This document shows, piece by piece, positions 1 through 8,312 of a DNA stretch of 40,327 bases. This DNA is from Bacteroidia bacterium. GTDB lineage: Bacteria > Bacteroidota > Bacteroidia > Flavobacteriales > Flavobacteriaceae. Both the position numbers and the translations under genes were made by a program. Within the stretch, counting starts at the first letter, position 1. Each line of letters starts with the position of its first letter. The stretch lies in assembly GCA_030427585.1 (NCBI GenBank), contig JAUIBW010000041.1:1-40327 (forward strand), in the 5' to 3' direction. Under the pieces are notes generated by a model. It saw nothing but the letters and a program-made list of their open reading frames with translations. It ran no database searches and was not told the DNA's origin.

Positions 1-1
1 T

Positions 2-550
2 ACTGGAGCAACCGGAGCACAAGGACCAACTGGTGCTACTGGAGCAACCGGAGCACAAGGACCGACTGGTGCTACTGGAGCAACTGGAGCGCAAGGAACA
101 ACAGGTGCCACTGGAGCAACCGGAGCACAAGGACCGACTGGTGCTACTGGAGCAACAGGTGCACAAGGGCCAACAGGTGCTACTGGAGCAACAGGTGCAC
201 AAGGGCCAACAGGTGCTACTGGAGCAACAGGTGCACAAGGACCGACTGGTGCCACTGGAGCAACCGGAGCACAAGGACCAACTGGTGCTACTGGAGCAAC
301 CGGGGCACAAGGACCGACTGGTGCTACTGGAGCAACTGGAGCACAAGGAACAACAGGTGCTACTGGAGCAACCGGAGCACAAGGACTGACTGGTGCTACT
401 GGAGCAACTGGAGCGCAAGGAACAACAGGTGCCACTGGAGCAACCGGAGCACAAGGACCAACTGGTGCTACTGGAGCAACAGGTGCACAAGGACCGACTG
501 GTGCTACTGGAGCACAAGGAACAACAGGTGCTACTGGACCACAAGGTGAT
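2..550 (+). repeat. 36-bp in-frame tandem repeat array encoding collagen-like units
   Basis: Thirteen full 36-bp units run from 29 to 496, preceded by a partial unit (2-28) and followed by two shortened 27-bp units (497-523 and 524-550). Each unit encodes TGATGATGAQG plus P, T or L. Silent variants (ACC GGA, ACA GGT, ACT GGA; GCA or GCG; CCA or CCG) make a mosaic. The pair of units at 65-136 reappears at 389-460 with the same rare GCG codon and GCC, 324 bp (9 units) away, which points to block duplication or gene-conversion-like recombination inside the array. Confidence 0.95.
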
Positions 551-1024
551 CCTGCAACAGATGATCAAACACTTTCTACTGATGGAACCCCGGGTAATAT
601 CTCTATAAGTGGTGGAAATACAATTAACCTAAGTGTTGTAAGTACAGATACCAATAATCAGATAACAGTAGGAACTGATGGTGGAGCATTCTTCATCAGC
701 CCTGTAAAAGCAATGGGGAAAGTTGCTGGCACCGGAACAGCGATAAAAATACTAAATGCAACGGTTTCTAGAATAAACGAAGGTGATTATCAAATAACAT
801 TTACAACTGCAATGCCTGATGCTAATTATATTATTCAATTAGCCACTATAGATTGTGGAGGTGATTGCCCTGGCAATACAGGAGCTGACTATGATGATCC
901 TGGTATCACATATTACGATCAAACCACGGCTGGTTTTAAAGTTAATATTGGAGATAGTGATAACGGGGCCAATCAAAAAGATGATATTGATTTAGAATTC
1001 ATGTTTACTGTACTTGATTTTTAA
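2..1024 (+). CDS. Collagen-like Gly-Ala-Thr repeat surface protein (5' end outside window)
   Basis: The frame is open from base 2 and ends at TAA 1022-1024, so the N-terminus and any signal peptide lie upstream of the window. Residues 1-~183 are Gly-X-Y collagen-like repeats with the 12-residue unit TGATGATGAQGP (variants end in GT or GL). A linker starting QGDPATDDQTLSTDG and a C-terminal globular domain of about 150 residues follow, with two Cys close together (DCGGDCPG). Such proteins form trimeric fibres on bacterial surfaces; the C-terminal part resembles the trimerising or adhesive heads found on flavobacterial fibre proteins, which is inference. No T9SS C-terminal domain is visible. 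The gene is followed by two more secreted-protein genes on the same strand. Repeat-encoded length variation is likely. The reading frame is certain, the function is not. Confidence 0.85.
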   Translation, partial: TGATGAQGPTGATGATGAQGPTGATGATGAQGTTGATGATGAQGPTGATGATGAQGPTGATGATGAQGPTGATGATGAQGPTGATGATGAQGPTGATGATGAQGPTGATGATGAQGTTGATGATGAQGLTGATGATGAQGTTGATGATGAQGPTGATGATGAQGPTGATGAQGTTGATGPQGDPATDDQTLSTDGTPGNISISGGNTINLSVVSTDTNNQITVGTDGGAFFISPVKAMGKVAGTGTAIKILNATVSRINEGDYQITFTTAMPDANYIIQLATIDCGGDCPGNTGADYDDPGITYYDQTTAGFKVNIGDSDNGANQKDDIDLEFMFTVLDF

Positions 1025-1110
1025 CTCAATCATTTACTCATCTTTTAATGAAACCACTATTAGATATATCTAAAAAAATTAAGATAAGGAAAAGAATAAT
1101 ACTATCAAAA

Positions 1111-1761
1111 ATGAAAAAACTACACCTAATAGCTTTGTCGTGTATTCTGTCTGCTAATATATATTCGCAGATTGGCACAGGTGATGCAGCTGCATTAATG
1201 GGATTACCAGCAGCAACTAATATGGCTGAAATAAATGCAATTATTGGCCCTAGTATAGGTTCTATGGTTTTTAATTTAGATGATCAGGAAATTTATCGAT
1301 ATACTAGTACAGGATGGCAAAGAAGTACTGATGATCAATTAGATTCTGAAGTAAATCTGGCAACCCCTATTGATGTTGATGAAAGTGGATCGGCAACTAT
1401 TACCAACGAAACAACTGTTCAGGAAGTGATACAAGCAATTGCTCCTATCACTTCTAAAGCAGCAAGAATTTTTTATCCACCATCAATAGCAATTGATGCA
1501 TCAACTACAGGGACAGGTAGAACCGTAGATTTATATAGTGAATACATAGCACAATTTGGTACCCCTACTGCATCAAGTGCAGGAGCACCTGCTACGATAC
1601 CAATATACAATAGAGCAGAGCTTTATTATTATGTGACTTTTGCAGATACTACAGTATTCAACAATATAAGTATTAATGCCAATGGAGTGATGACTTATGA
1701 TATTATAGCGACCCCAGCTGATTACAATTCGCTAATCAATGTAGTATTTGTTGTAAAATAA
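1111..1761 (+). CDS. Small secreted protein of the fibre gene block
   Basis: 216 aa. The ATG at 1111 is chosen over an in-frame ATG at 1048 because it begins a clean signal peptide (MKKLHLIALSCILSANIYSQ, cleavage probably before IGTGD). The N-terminal third contains a phrase common in flavobacterial secreted proteins that introduce cell-surface or prophage-tail-like fibres (SMVFNLDDQEIYRYTSTGWQ), followed by a Thr/Ser-rich part and a beta-rich C-terminus ending VVFVVK. It contains no catalytic motif I recognise. It sits between the collagen-like gene (86 bp before) and the 1219-aa gene (13 bp after), so it is probably co-transcribed and exported with them. Function unknown; a role as a fibre subunit or accessory is inferred from context only. 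Confidence 0.8.
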   Translation: MKKLHLIALSCILSANIYSQIGTGDAAALMGLPAATNMAEINAIIGPSIGSMVFNLDDQEIYRYTSTGWQRSTDDQLDSEVNLATPIDVDESGSATITNETTVQEVIQAIAPITSKAARIFYPPSIAIDASTTGTGRTVDLYSEYIAQFGTPTASSAGAPATIPIYNRAELYYYVTFADTTVFNNISINANGVMTYDIIATPADYNSLINVVFVVK

Positions 1762-1774
1762 TATAAAAAAGCAA

Positions 1775-4700
1775 ATGAGTTATAGTAAACAATTTTCATT
1801 TATCTTATCTCTACTTGTTTTTATGATAAGTAGAGATGCTATTGCACAAGCAACTGTTCAGATTGAAGTGGATTGGAATAATTACTCTGAAGAAAATGTC
1901 ATTACCTTTAGAAGCCCGACAAATGTAAACCTAGGTACTATTTGTGATCCAACATGCGGTGTTTTTACAGATGCCAATAATATATTTGATAATATTGCAA
2001 GCCCCGCAACCTTTAATGTTCCCTATGGTAATGGATACACATTATTCATAACAGATGCTTATGGCGACGGATGGGCTGATTATGGAGGAGGACCTTCGTA
2101 TGTAAGAGTATATGTTGATGGGGTCGAAATATTACAGAATTTTCCTGGTAATTTTGGAGCAAACACTACCATTACCTTTAATGTTTCTCCGCCTCCTGCA
2201 GAAATAAGTGTTAATGATATTTCGGTTAATGAAAATGCTGGAACAGCAACTTTTCAACTTACTCATATAGGGTCAGGTACAACCCCATTTTCGATAGATT
2301 ATACTACTACTGATAATACTGCTACTGCTGGATTAGATTATACTACTAGTTCATCTACTGTTAATTTCTCTGGTATAGTAGGAGAAATTATTAATGTAGT
2401 TGTTCCTATTATCGATAATTCTTATGCTGAACCTAATGAGACATTCAATTTAATATTATCTAATTCTAGTAATCCTTCTGTAGTTCTAAATAATGCTATA
2501 GCAACAATTATTGATGATCCCGGAGATATTCCCATACAGGCAAATGTACCTTTAACACTTTTTGATGAATTTAATGGGTATTATGACTATGCTGTTACCG
2601 GAGATTCCTTTAGAAATAGCACTGCTAATGAATGTAGTATTATCGGTGCTACCACCGGAACAACATTAACTACTGCTATACCTGCTGGCGCTACTATTGA
2701 AAAAGCATACCTTTTCTGGGCACATTCTTCGGCTTCGCCAGATGAATCAGTAACTTTTGAAGGACAAACTGTAAACGCTGATATTATCAGAAGCTCTAGC
2801 TTTAATGGTGGAAATTTATATGGAATGACTAGTGATGTTACTTCGTTAATACAAGGCATACCTAATCTTTCTACAAACACATTTGATTTTTCTAATCTTA
2901 CTATTGATAATGGAGAGCCTTATTGCTCTGGCACAGTGGTATTAGGAGGCTGGAGTTTAATGATATTTTATACGGCACCTAGTTTACCAGCGGTAAGTAT
3001 TAATTTATATAATGGTTTTGATGGTCAACAATTTAATAGTAATAGTTATACGTTAAGTGGCTTTTTTGCTATTGGAGCATCCGGATCAAAAACCACCATA
3101 CTTTCCTGGGAAGGTGATCAGGGATTAGCAAATAATGAATCTCTCACTGTAACTACAGGTTTAGGTACATTTACACTATCCGGAGATGGAGATAATAATG
3201 GTGTAACTGTAAACAACCCTTTTAATTCTACAGTATTTGACGATACTGCTGTACCTAACGTAAATCGAACTACACTTGGGTTGGATTTGGACACCTATAA
3301 CATATCAGGTTTCATTGGTCCCGGAGAATCTACAGTAACGACTAATGTAAATGTAGGGCAGGATTTTGTAATCTCTAATGCTGTATTACTTAAAGTTCCT
3401 AGTAACCTTATTGTTGGTACTGTTTTTGAAGATGTAAATTATGGAGGTGGAAACGGCAGAAATCTTGTGACTGCATCGGGAGTTCCTGTAGTTGGAGCTA
3501 CAGTAGAACTTTATGACAATACTGGAACATTTGTAGAGTCTACCACAACAGATACCAATGGGCAATACACTATTGGTGGTATGGAAAACGGAACTTACAG
3601 CCTTCGAGTTGTGAATAGTACGGTTAGATCTACTAGAGGTGGAGGAGCTACTTGTACAACATGCTATCCTATCCAAACGTACCGAAGAAATTATACTGCG
3701 TCTACTTTTACAGATATTACTACAGAAATAGGTGGTGCCGCACCGTCGCAACAGGATGTAGCCGCGGGGACTCTAACTGGCGCGCAAAGTATATCCTCTA
3801 TAACCATATTAAGTGAAGGAGTTGTTGGTATGGATTTTGGTTTTAACTTTAATACAGTAGTAAATACTAATGAAAGCGGTCAAGGGTCATTAGAGCAATT
3901 TATTGTAAATTCTAATAATTTAGACGAAGCAGGATTAGATATTGAAGCCAATAGTATATTTAATCCCGCTGCAGGAGAAGACACATCTATTTTTATGATC
4001 CCTCCTACTAGCGATGCATTAGGCAGAACTGCGGATATAAATTTTGCTGGAGGTATTTTCACAATAACTCAGTCAACACAATTATCTGCAATTACAGCCT
4101 CGGATACATTTATAGATGGTAGAACCCAAACTGCTTATTCTGGAGATACAAATACAGGAACTGTTGGTTCGGGAGGAACAAATGTAGGAGTTTCTGCTAC
4201 AGCGTTACCAAATTATGACCAACCAGAAATCCAAATTGATGGCTCTACTTCAGGAGACGTTTTTACAATACAAGGTAATGGCATAACCATAAGGAATCTG
4301 GCCATTTATGCAATTGGAAATGTTGGTATTCAAAATACAGCAGGCTCTGTAGCTAACCCTACAATAATTACAGAAAACTTAATTGGTGTTAATGCTGATG
4401 GAACAGTAGGTTCTGTATTAGCTAGAGGAATAAGGGTTTCGGGTACAGCCGTTACCGAAATTACAAATAATTACGTGTCGCAAAACGAAAGCAATGGTAT
4501 TTCGATAAACGGAGGTACTTCGACAACAGTACAATACAATGATATTGACGCTAATGGAACTAATACATGTGCTGATGGTATTGAATTACTAAGCGGTACA
4601 GGTGTTTTGATTCAGTATAATTTAATTAATAATACGGCAGCAATAGGAATTGATGGTTGGAACTATGCAGGAGGTGCTTCGATAGATGAAAATACAATCA

Positions 4701-5434
4701 CGAACTCTGGTCAAAATGGAGGAATATGTTCTGGATCTATAGAAAACAGCGGGGTACGTTTGTTTGGAAATAATTCTTCGATTACATCAAATATCATTGC
4801 AAATAATGGAGGCGCAGGTGTTGTTATAACCGGAGGTAATACTTCTGGAAATTTAATTTCTCAAAACTCTATATACAACAATGGTACGTCTAGCCCAGCT
4901 CTGGGTATTGATATAGATCAGGCAACCACTGGTAATCCCGTTGGTGATGGAGTTACTATAAATGATACAAATGATAGTGATATCGGGCCTAATGGAAGCC
5001 TTAATTTTCCTGTTTTCGAATCTATTGTAATTACAGGAAATAGGCTAAGACTAAGTGGCTGGAGCAGACCTGGTGCTACATTAGAATTTTTTGTTACAGA
5101 TATTTCTCAGGGAACAGCTAGTATTGGTGACAATCAATTAGGACTAACCCAAGATTATGGTGAAGGACAAATATATCTCGGTTCTGCCATAGAAGGGAGT
5201 GGTTCGGATCAGGCTTCCGGAACTTCATCATACTCAGATCCCGATGGAAATGCAGATACCACAAATCGTTTCTCTTTTGAAATTATTTTAGCTTCACCCT
5301 ATCCTGTAGGAACATTGATAACCGCAACTGCAACATTATCAAATAGTACATCTGAGTTTTCTAACACCTTTCCGATAGGAGCTAAAACTGTGATAACTAA
5401 TAGAAGAATTACATATAGAGTAAGACCTAATTAG
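1775..5434 (+). CDS. Large secreted Calx-beta / SdrD-B-like / parallel beta-helix protein
   Basis: 1219 aa with a signal peptide ending near AIAQ (residue 25). Visible domains in order: an N-terminal beta domain (~26-138); a Calx-beta domain (~142-250, with VNENAGTATF and the acidic AEPNETF loop typical of the Ca2+-binding fold); a long beta domain (~255-540) with the DUF3344-like phrase IEKAYLFWAHSS; an SdrD B-like/CNA-B-like domain (~545-650, GTVFEDVNYGG, GVPVVGATVELYD, TDTNGQYTIGGM); and a right-handed beta-helix region (~695-1070, NESGQGSLEQFI, then repeated NGITIRNLAIY-type turns). The C-terminus ends TNRRITYRVRPN and lacks a recognisable T9SS type A or B domain. It is probably an exported adhesin or matrix protein; its attachment route is not evident. 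It starts 13 bp after the previous gene. Confidence 0.88.
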   Translation: MSYSKQFSFILSLLVFMISRDAIAQATVQIEVDWNNYSEENVITFRSPTNVNLGTICDPTCGVFTDANNIFDNIASPATFNVPYGNGYTLFITDAYGDGWADYGGGPSYVRVYVDGVEILQNFPGNFGANTTITFNVSPPPAEISVNDISVNENAGTATFQLTHIGSGTTPFSIDYTTTDNTATAGLDYTTSSSTVNFSGIVGEIINVVVPIIDNSYAEPNETFNLILSNSSNPSVVLNNAIATIIDDPGDIPIQANVPLTLFDEFNGYYDYAVTGDSFRNSTANECSIIGATTGTTLTTAIPAGATIEKAYLFWAHSSASPDESVTFEGQTVNADIIRSSSFNGGNLYGMTSDVTSLIQGIPNLSTNTFDFSNLTIDNGEPYCSGTVVLGGWSLMIFYTAPSLPAVSINLYNGFDGQQFNSNSYTLSGFFAIGASGSKTTILSWEGDQGLANNESLTVTTGLGTFTLSGDGDNNGVTVNNPFNSTVFDDTAVPNVNRTTLGLDLDTYNISGFIGPGESTVTTNVNVGQDFVISNAVLLKVPSNLIVGTVFEDVNYGGGNGRNLVTASGVPVVGATVELYDNTGTFVESTTTDTNGQYTIGGMENGTYSLRVVNSTVRSTRGGGATCTTCYPIQTYRRNYTASTFTDITTEIGGAAPSQQDVAAGTLTGAQSISSITILSEGVVGMDFGFNFNTVVNTNESGQGSLEQFIVNSNNLDEAGLDIEANSIFNPAAGEDTSIFMIPPTSDALGRTADINFAGGIFTITQSTQLSAITASDTFIDGRTQTAYSGDTNTGTVGSGGTNVGVSATALPNYDQPEIQIDGSTSGDVFTIQGNGITIRNLAIYAIGNVGIQNTAGSVANPTIITENLIGVNADGTVGSVLARGIRVSGTAVTEITNNYVSQNESNGISINGGTSTTVQYNDIDANGTNTCADGIELLSGTGVLIQYNLINNTAAIGIDGWNYAGGASIDENTITNSGQNGGICSGSIENSGVRLFGNNSSITSNIIANNGGAGVVITGGNTSGNLISQNSIYNNGTSSPALGIDIDQATTGNPVGDGVTINDTNDSDIGPNGSLNFPVFESIVITGNRLRLSGWSRPGATLEFFVTDISQGTASIGDNQLGLTQDYGEGQIYLGSAIEGSGSDQASGTSSYSDPDGNADTTNRFSFEIILASPYPVGTLITATATLSNSTSEFSNTFPIGAKTVITNRRITYRVRPN

Positions 5435-5457
5435 TAAAATTGATAAAAATAGAATAA

Positions 5458-5616
5458 TACCATTTGCACTTTAAACCTACTGGAATAAAATGTTCTTTTT
5501 TTATCTCAGTTTCAGAATAAAAATAAACCGTAGTCCTGCTATGCTTGATTTTTCTTCTTTACTGAAACAAAAAAATCTTAATTTTCTTTACCAGTAAATT
5601 CAAAATACAAATGGTA
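5458..5616. mobile_element. Type-1 long-palindrome MITE-like element (copy A)
   Basis: 159 bp. The ends are imperfect terminal inverted repeats of about 26 bp: TACCATTTG...TACTGG on the left against CCAGTA...CAAATGGTA on the right, roughly 21 of 26 matching. The rest of the two arms also pairs loosely, so the whole element is one imperfect palindrome. The midpoint (5537) carries CCGTAGTCCTGCTATGC at 5528-5544. A 3-bp direct repeat TAA flanks it (5455-5457 and 5617-5619), as expected of a target-site duplication. It contains no ORF, so if mobile it is non-autonomous. It lies 24 bp after the stop codon of the 1219-aa gene and could act as its transcription end. Confidence 0.7.
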
Positions 5617-5840
5617 TAAATTAAATCAAAGGTATTTACTCTATAATTAATTTATTTTGAAATCTAATACATTTACTTCTTAAATAACTAATTTTTCAAT
5701 TACTTATAAACAAAACCCATATCATTATTTTAACAATTAAATGTTGACTTTTAACTGGTAACTTAGGCACCCCAAAGAAAAAATCGGATTTATTATCAAC
5801 TGTTATAACCAAACATTAAAAAATTATGATGAGTAATAAA

Positions 5841-6000
5841 GAAGTGGTTTAAACTTTTTGATTTAAGTGAAAAATAGTGGTTTTGTGTTCAGATGAAATA
5901 ATTTTTTAGTTGCATAGCAGGGCTACGGAAGTCAAAAATTGTGAAATATGAGCGCAAAAAGACATTTTTTTAGCAAATTGAAAAAAGTTTAAACCACTTC
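5841..6000 (+). mobile_element. Type-2 long-palindrome MITE-like element (copy B)
   Basis: 160 bp bounded by perfect terminal inverted repeats of at least 19 bp, GAAGTGGTTTAAACTTTTT and its complement, and flanked by AAA on both sides (5838-5840 and 6001-6003). The inner arms also pair imperfectly up to the centre, where GCATAGCAGGGCTACGG occupies 5912-5928. A second copy lies inverted at 20105-20265 with about four substitutions and one indel. No ORF is present. This has the architecture of a miniature inverted-repeat transposable element; the source transposase is not in the window. Confidence 0.82.
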
Positions 6001-6200
6001 AAAATATCATTTATATTAATTCAATAAAATTCCTATATCAATCTATTAATTTTCTTATGTTTGCTTTGTCAAAATGTTTATTTTTTTACGAATATGTAAC
6101 TTTTCAGCAAAACCATACCTTTAATCGAGTTAAAAATGCATTTCATCGATAAATAATTTCATTTTATCGTGAAAAAGTAGTGTACTTTGCTAAAAAAGAA

Positions 6201-6208
6201 TATATTTG
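6201..6208 (+). promoter_or_regulatory. Bacteroidota -7 box (TATATTTG) for the T9SS cargo gene
   Basis: TATATTTG fits the TAnnTTTG consensus and lies 52 bp before the ATG at 6261. No good TTTG -33 element occurs at the usual 17-23 bp spacing (the nearest TTTG, 6186-6189, is only 11 bp away), so the assignment is tentative. Confidence 0.4.
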
Positions 6209-6260
6209 CCATAACATATTTACTGTTAAACCGTAAAAACAGTATTACCCCAATATAACT

Positions 6261-7406
6261 ATGGATAGAATAATTTTTATTGTCGTATGCTTTCTGGCCC
6301 AAGTTACTTTAGCCCAACAAGCTTTTCATAACTATGGGAATATTCAAATTCACGACCAAGGAGAAGTTGGTTTCCACACTGATTTAATTAACGATGGTAC
6401 ATTTGATCAAAATTTAGGTTTTGCAGGGTTTTACAATCCTACAGGTAGTCTTAATGTATCTGGTAACAACCGCCCTATTTTTCATAACATGGAAATTGAT
6501 GTTGTAGATGATCTGCTGTTGGATGTAGCCGTTGGTGTAACAAATTTTCAAGAATTTATAAACGGAAGGGTGCAAACTCCCAGAGATAGACGTAGTGTTT
6601 CTTTAGATTATATAAATGACGCCCCTTATTTAGGCGAAAATGATGATCGATATGTAGATGGATATTCTTCTATTACCGGAGTACTAGATTTTACTTTCCC
6701 TATTGGAGATGATTTTAGACTACGCCCTATGCGTATCGAAAATCAGGCTGCTGTAAACACAGCACGAGGTGCATACTTCTTTGAAAATCCAAATTCTCCT
6801 AACTTTTTCTCTACTAGCTTTAATACCGATAATTTCAGTAATGTATTATTTGGAGTAAGCTCTTTTGAATTTTGGGATCTAGATGGAGATGTAGAAACCA
6901 GAGTAACCCTTACCTGGGATGATAACAGTAATATACCTACTCTTGTTGATGAGTTAGAAGATCTTAGAGTTGTAGGGTGGGATAGAAATTTACAACAGTG
7001 GGTAAGTTTAGGAAACTTTACTGCCTCTGGAGATTTAAATAACGGAGAAATCACTTCAGAACTAATGATTCCTGACAACTATGTTGTTCTTACTTTTGGT
7101 TCTTCGGATATCATCTTAGATGGTGATTTAGAGATATTTACTGCAGTTTCTCCTAATGGTGATGGAGTTAATGATACTTTCATCATTCAAGGGATCGAGC
7201 AATTTTCAAATAATGAAGTAATAATTTATAACAGATGGGGAGTTGAAGTGTATCGTAAAAAAGGATATGACAACTCATGGGGTGGTTACTCTGAAGGTAG
7301 GGCTACAATTGCCCAGGATGAACAATTACCCGTAGGTACATATTATTACATCTTAAAAATTGAAGGTCAGAAAGATCGTTCGGGATACTTATATATTAAT
7401 GTATAA
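6261..7406 (+). CDS. Secreted protein with T9SS type B (gliding-motility-associated) C-terminal domain
   Basis: 381 aa. A signal peptide (MDRIIFIVVCFLAQVTLAQ) leads into a beta-rich exported region that starts QAFHNYGNIQIHDQGEVGFH, a style seen in flavobacterial cell-surface proteins. The last ~85 residues (from about 296) are a clear CHU_C / gliding-motility-associated C-terminal domain: VSPNGDGVNDTF, EVIIYNRWGVEVYRK, YDNSWGG, LPVGTYYYILK, GYLYINV. This domain sends proteins through the type IX secretion system to the outer surface. The gene is monocistronic, separated from the previous one by two palindromic elements. The ligand or role of the N-terminal region is not known. The sorting domain call is strong, the rest descriptive. 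Confidence 0.9.
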   Translation: MDRIIFIVVCFLAQVTLAQQAFHNYGNIQIHDQGEVGFHTDLINDGTFDQNLGFAGFYNPTGSLNVSGNNRPIFHNMEIDVVDDLLLDVAVGVTNFQEFINGRVQTPRDRRSVSLDYINDAPYLGENDDRYVDGYSSITGVLDFTFPIGDDFRLRPMRIENQAAVNTARGAYFFENPNSPNFFSTSFNTDNFSNVLFGVSSFEFWDLDGDVETRVTLTWDDNSNIPTLVDELEDLRVVGWDRNLQQWVSLGNFTASGDLNNGEITSELMIPDNYVVLTFGSSDIILDGDLEIFTAVSPNGDGVNDTFIIQGIEQFSNNEVIIYNRWGVEVYRKKGYDNSWGGYSEGRATIAQDEQLPVGTYYYILKIEGQKDRSGYLYINV

Positions 7407-7724
7407 GATTGTATTTTGTCAAAAATCATAACTTTTGGCCATAAACAATCGCACTTATTTCTATCAAATAAAAAATTTTACTAAAAAATATAAACCGAGA
7501 ATCATCATACTCTTATTATAAGAACTTTAAGTTTAACTACAACTCCTGGGGATGTCACAGGAGTTCTTGATGATAATATTTTAAATATCTCAAATGTTAA
7601 CAACTCTGTTTACCATCAACACAATTGACAATAACTCCTGTACATTTGAAGAGTCGCATTTTTTATTCATAGTTATTGGTTCCCGATAATTGTAAGTTAC
7701 ACAAAAGCACTTTCACTAAAAATT
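7407..7724. other. Gene-free spacer with a weak hairpin
   Basis: No gene is seen. A hairpin with AACTCCTG / CAGGAGTT arms lies at about 7539-7566 after the T9SS cargo gene and lacks a T-tract. AACTCCTG occurs again near 7632. Nothing else is supported. Confidence 0.5.
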
Positions 7725-8036
7725 CTATAACTTTTTCACAAAATGATGTACCCATATTTCATATCCTTCATTAAGATAGAATTTATGCGAAGGGTAATTT
7801 ACCACATAACTATTTAGTTCAGAAGCCTCGCATCCCCTACTCTTAGCATATTCATAAATCCAACTAAATACCTTCTTCCCTATTCCTTTACCTCTATTCT
7901 CTTCATCAATATACACATGATCTGGTTCGCATGATCTCCCTAAATAATGACGTGTCATAAACCACAACCCAAAAAACCCTATTAGTTTTTCATCCAAATA
8001 CACCACTCCCCAGCATTCATAATTTTGCTCAAACAT
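7725..8036 (-). CDS. GNAT-family N-acetyltransferase, probably 5'-truncated
   Basis: 103 aa with the acetyl-CoA binding core of GNAT enzymes: EPDHVYIDEENRGKGIGKKV, where RGKGIG is the pyrophosphate-binding loop of motif A, then the C-terminal strand region YPSHKFYLNEGYEI. GNAT proteins of this kind are usually 140-160 aa, so about 40 N-terminal residues (beta1, alpha1-alpha2) are missing. The frame continues upstream of the ATG for only six codons (QERFSE) before a TAA at 8055-8057, and those residues still look like family sequence, so the frame was probably longer in an ancestor. Either it is a decayed gene or the start lies elsewhere by frameshift. The acetyl acceptor cannot be told. Confidence 0.65.
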   Translation of the reverse strand: MFEQNYECWGVVYLDEKLIGFFGLWFMTRHYLGRSCEPDHVYIDEENRGKGIGKKVFSWIYEYAKSRGCEASELNSYVVNYPSHKFYLNEGYEIWVHHFVKKL

Positions 8037-8312
8037 TTCACTAAACCTTTCTTGTTAAAACAGCACCAGAAAATTGATTATTCATCAATTTCTAAGGTAA
8101 TGGTAAAACAATATCAAAATCCTCTTTTAAAATTTTGTGAAATGCTAAATTCATATGATGCTTTTCTGCAAAAATAATTATACATTTATCTCAAAGAGAT
8201 GCAAAGAATTCTTAAAAAAGAAAGCATGTGTAATTTATACTGTTTTGTTGGCTTTTTATAGCATCTTTTTTAAGTACTGCAAACAAATTTAAAAAGAACA
8301 AAAAATATAAAG

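Larger units (their letters stand above)
5435..6260. other. 825-base gene-free stretch with two palindromic elements
   Basis: No credible gene is present in any frame. The stretch holds two separate long palindromic elements (5458-5616 and 5841-6000, listed separately), AT-rich spacer between and after them, and a promoter-like TATATTTG box at 6201-6208 shortly before the T9SS cargo gene. Confidence 0.8.

Noticed and set aside
2..550. CRISPR array (36-bp period)
   Set aside because: Units abut without spacers, keep one reading frame and code for collagen-like sequence.
33..608. Open frames in the collagen array giving LLEQ/HKDRLV-type charged repeats (118 and 71 aa)
   Set aside because: The 36-bp unit has no stop in this frame, so an open alternative frame is automatic. 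The Gly-X-Y frame continues into the C-terminal domain, the other does not.
1048..1110. Earlier in-frame ATG for the 216-aa secreted protein
   Set aside because: It adds a charged segment in front of a complete signal peptide starting at 1111.
3386..3751. 121-aa ORF on the minus strand, with other antisense ORFs within the 1219-aa gene
   Set aside because: Low-complexity Ser/Arg/Cys-rich shadow of the sense gene with no family resemblance.
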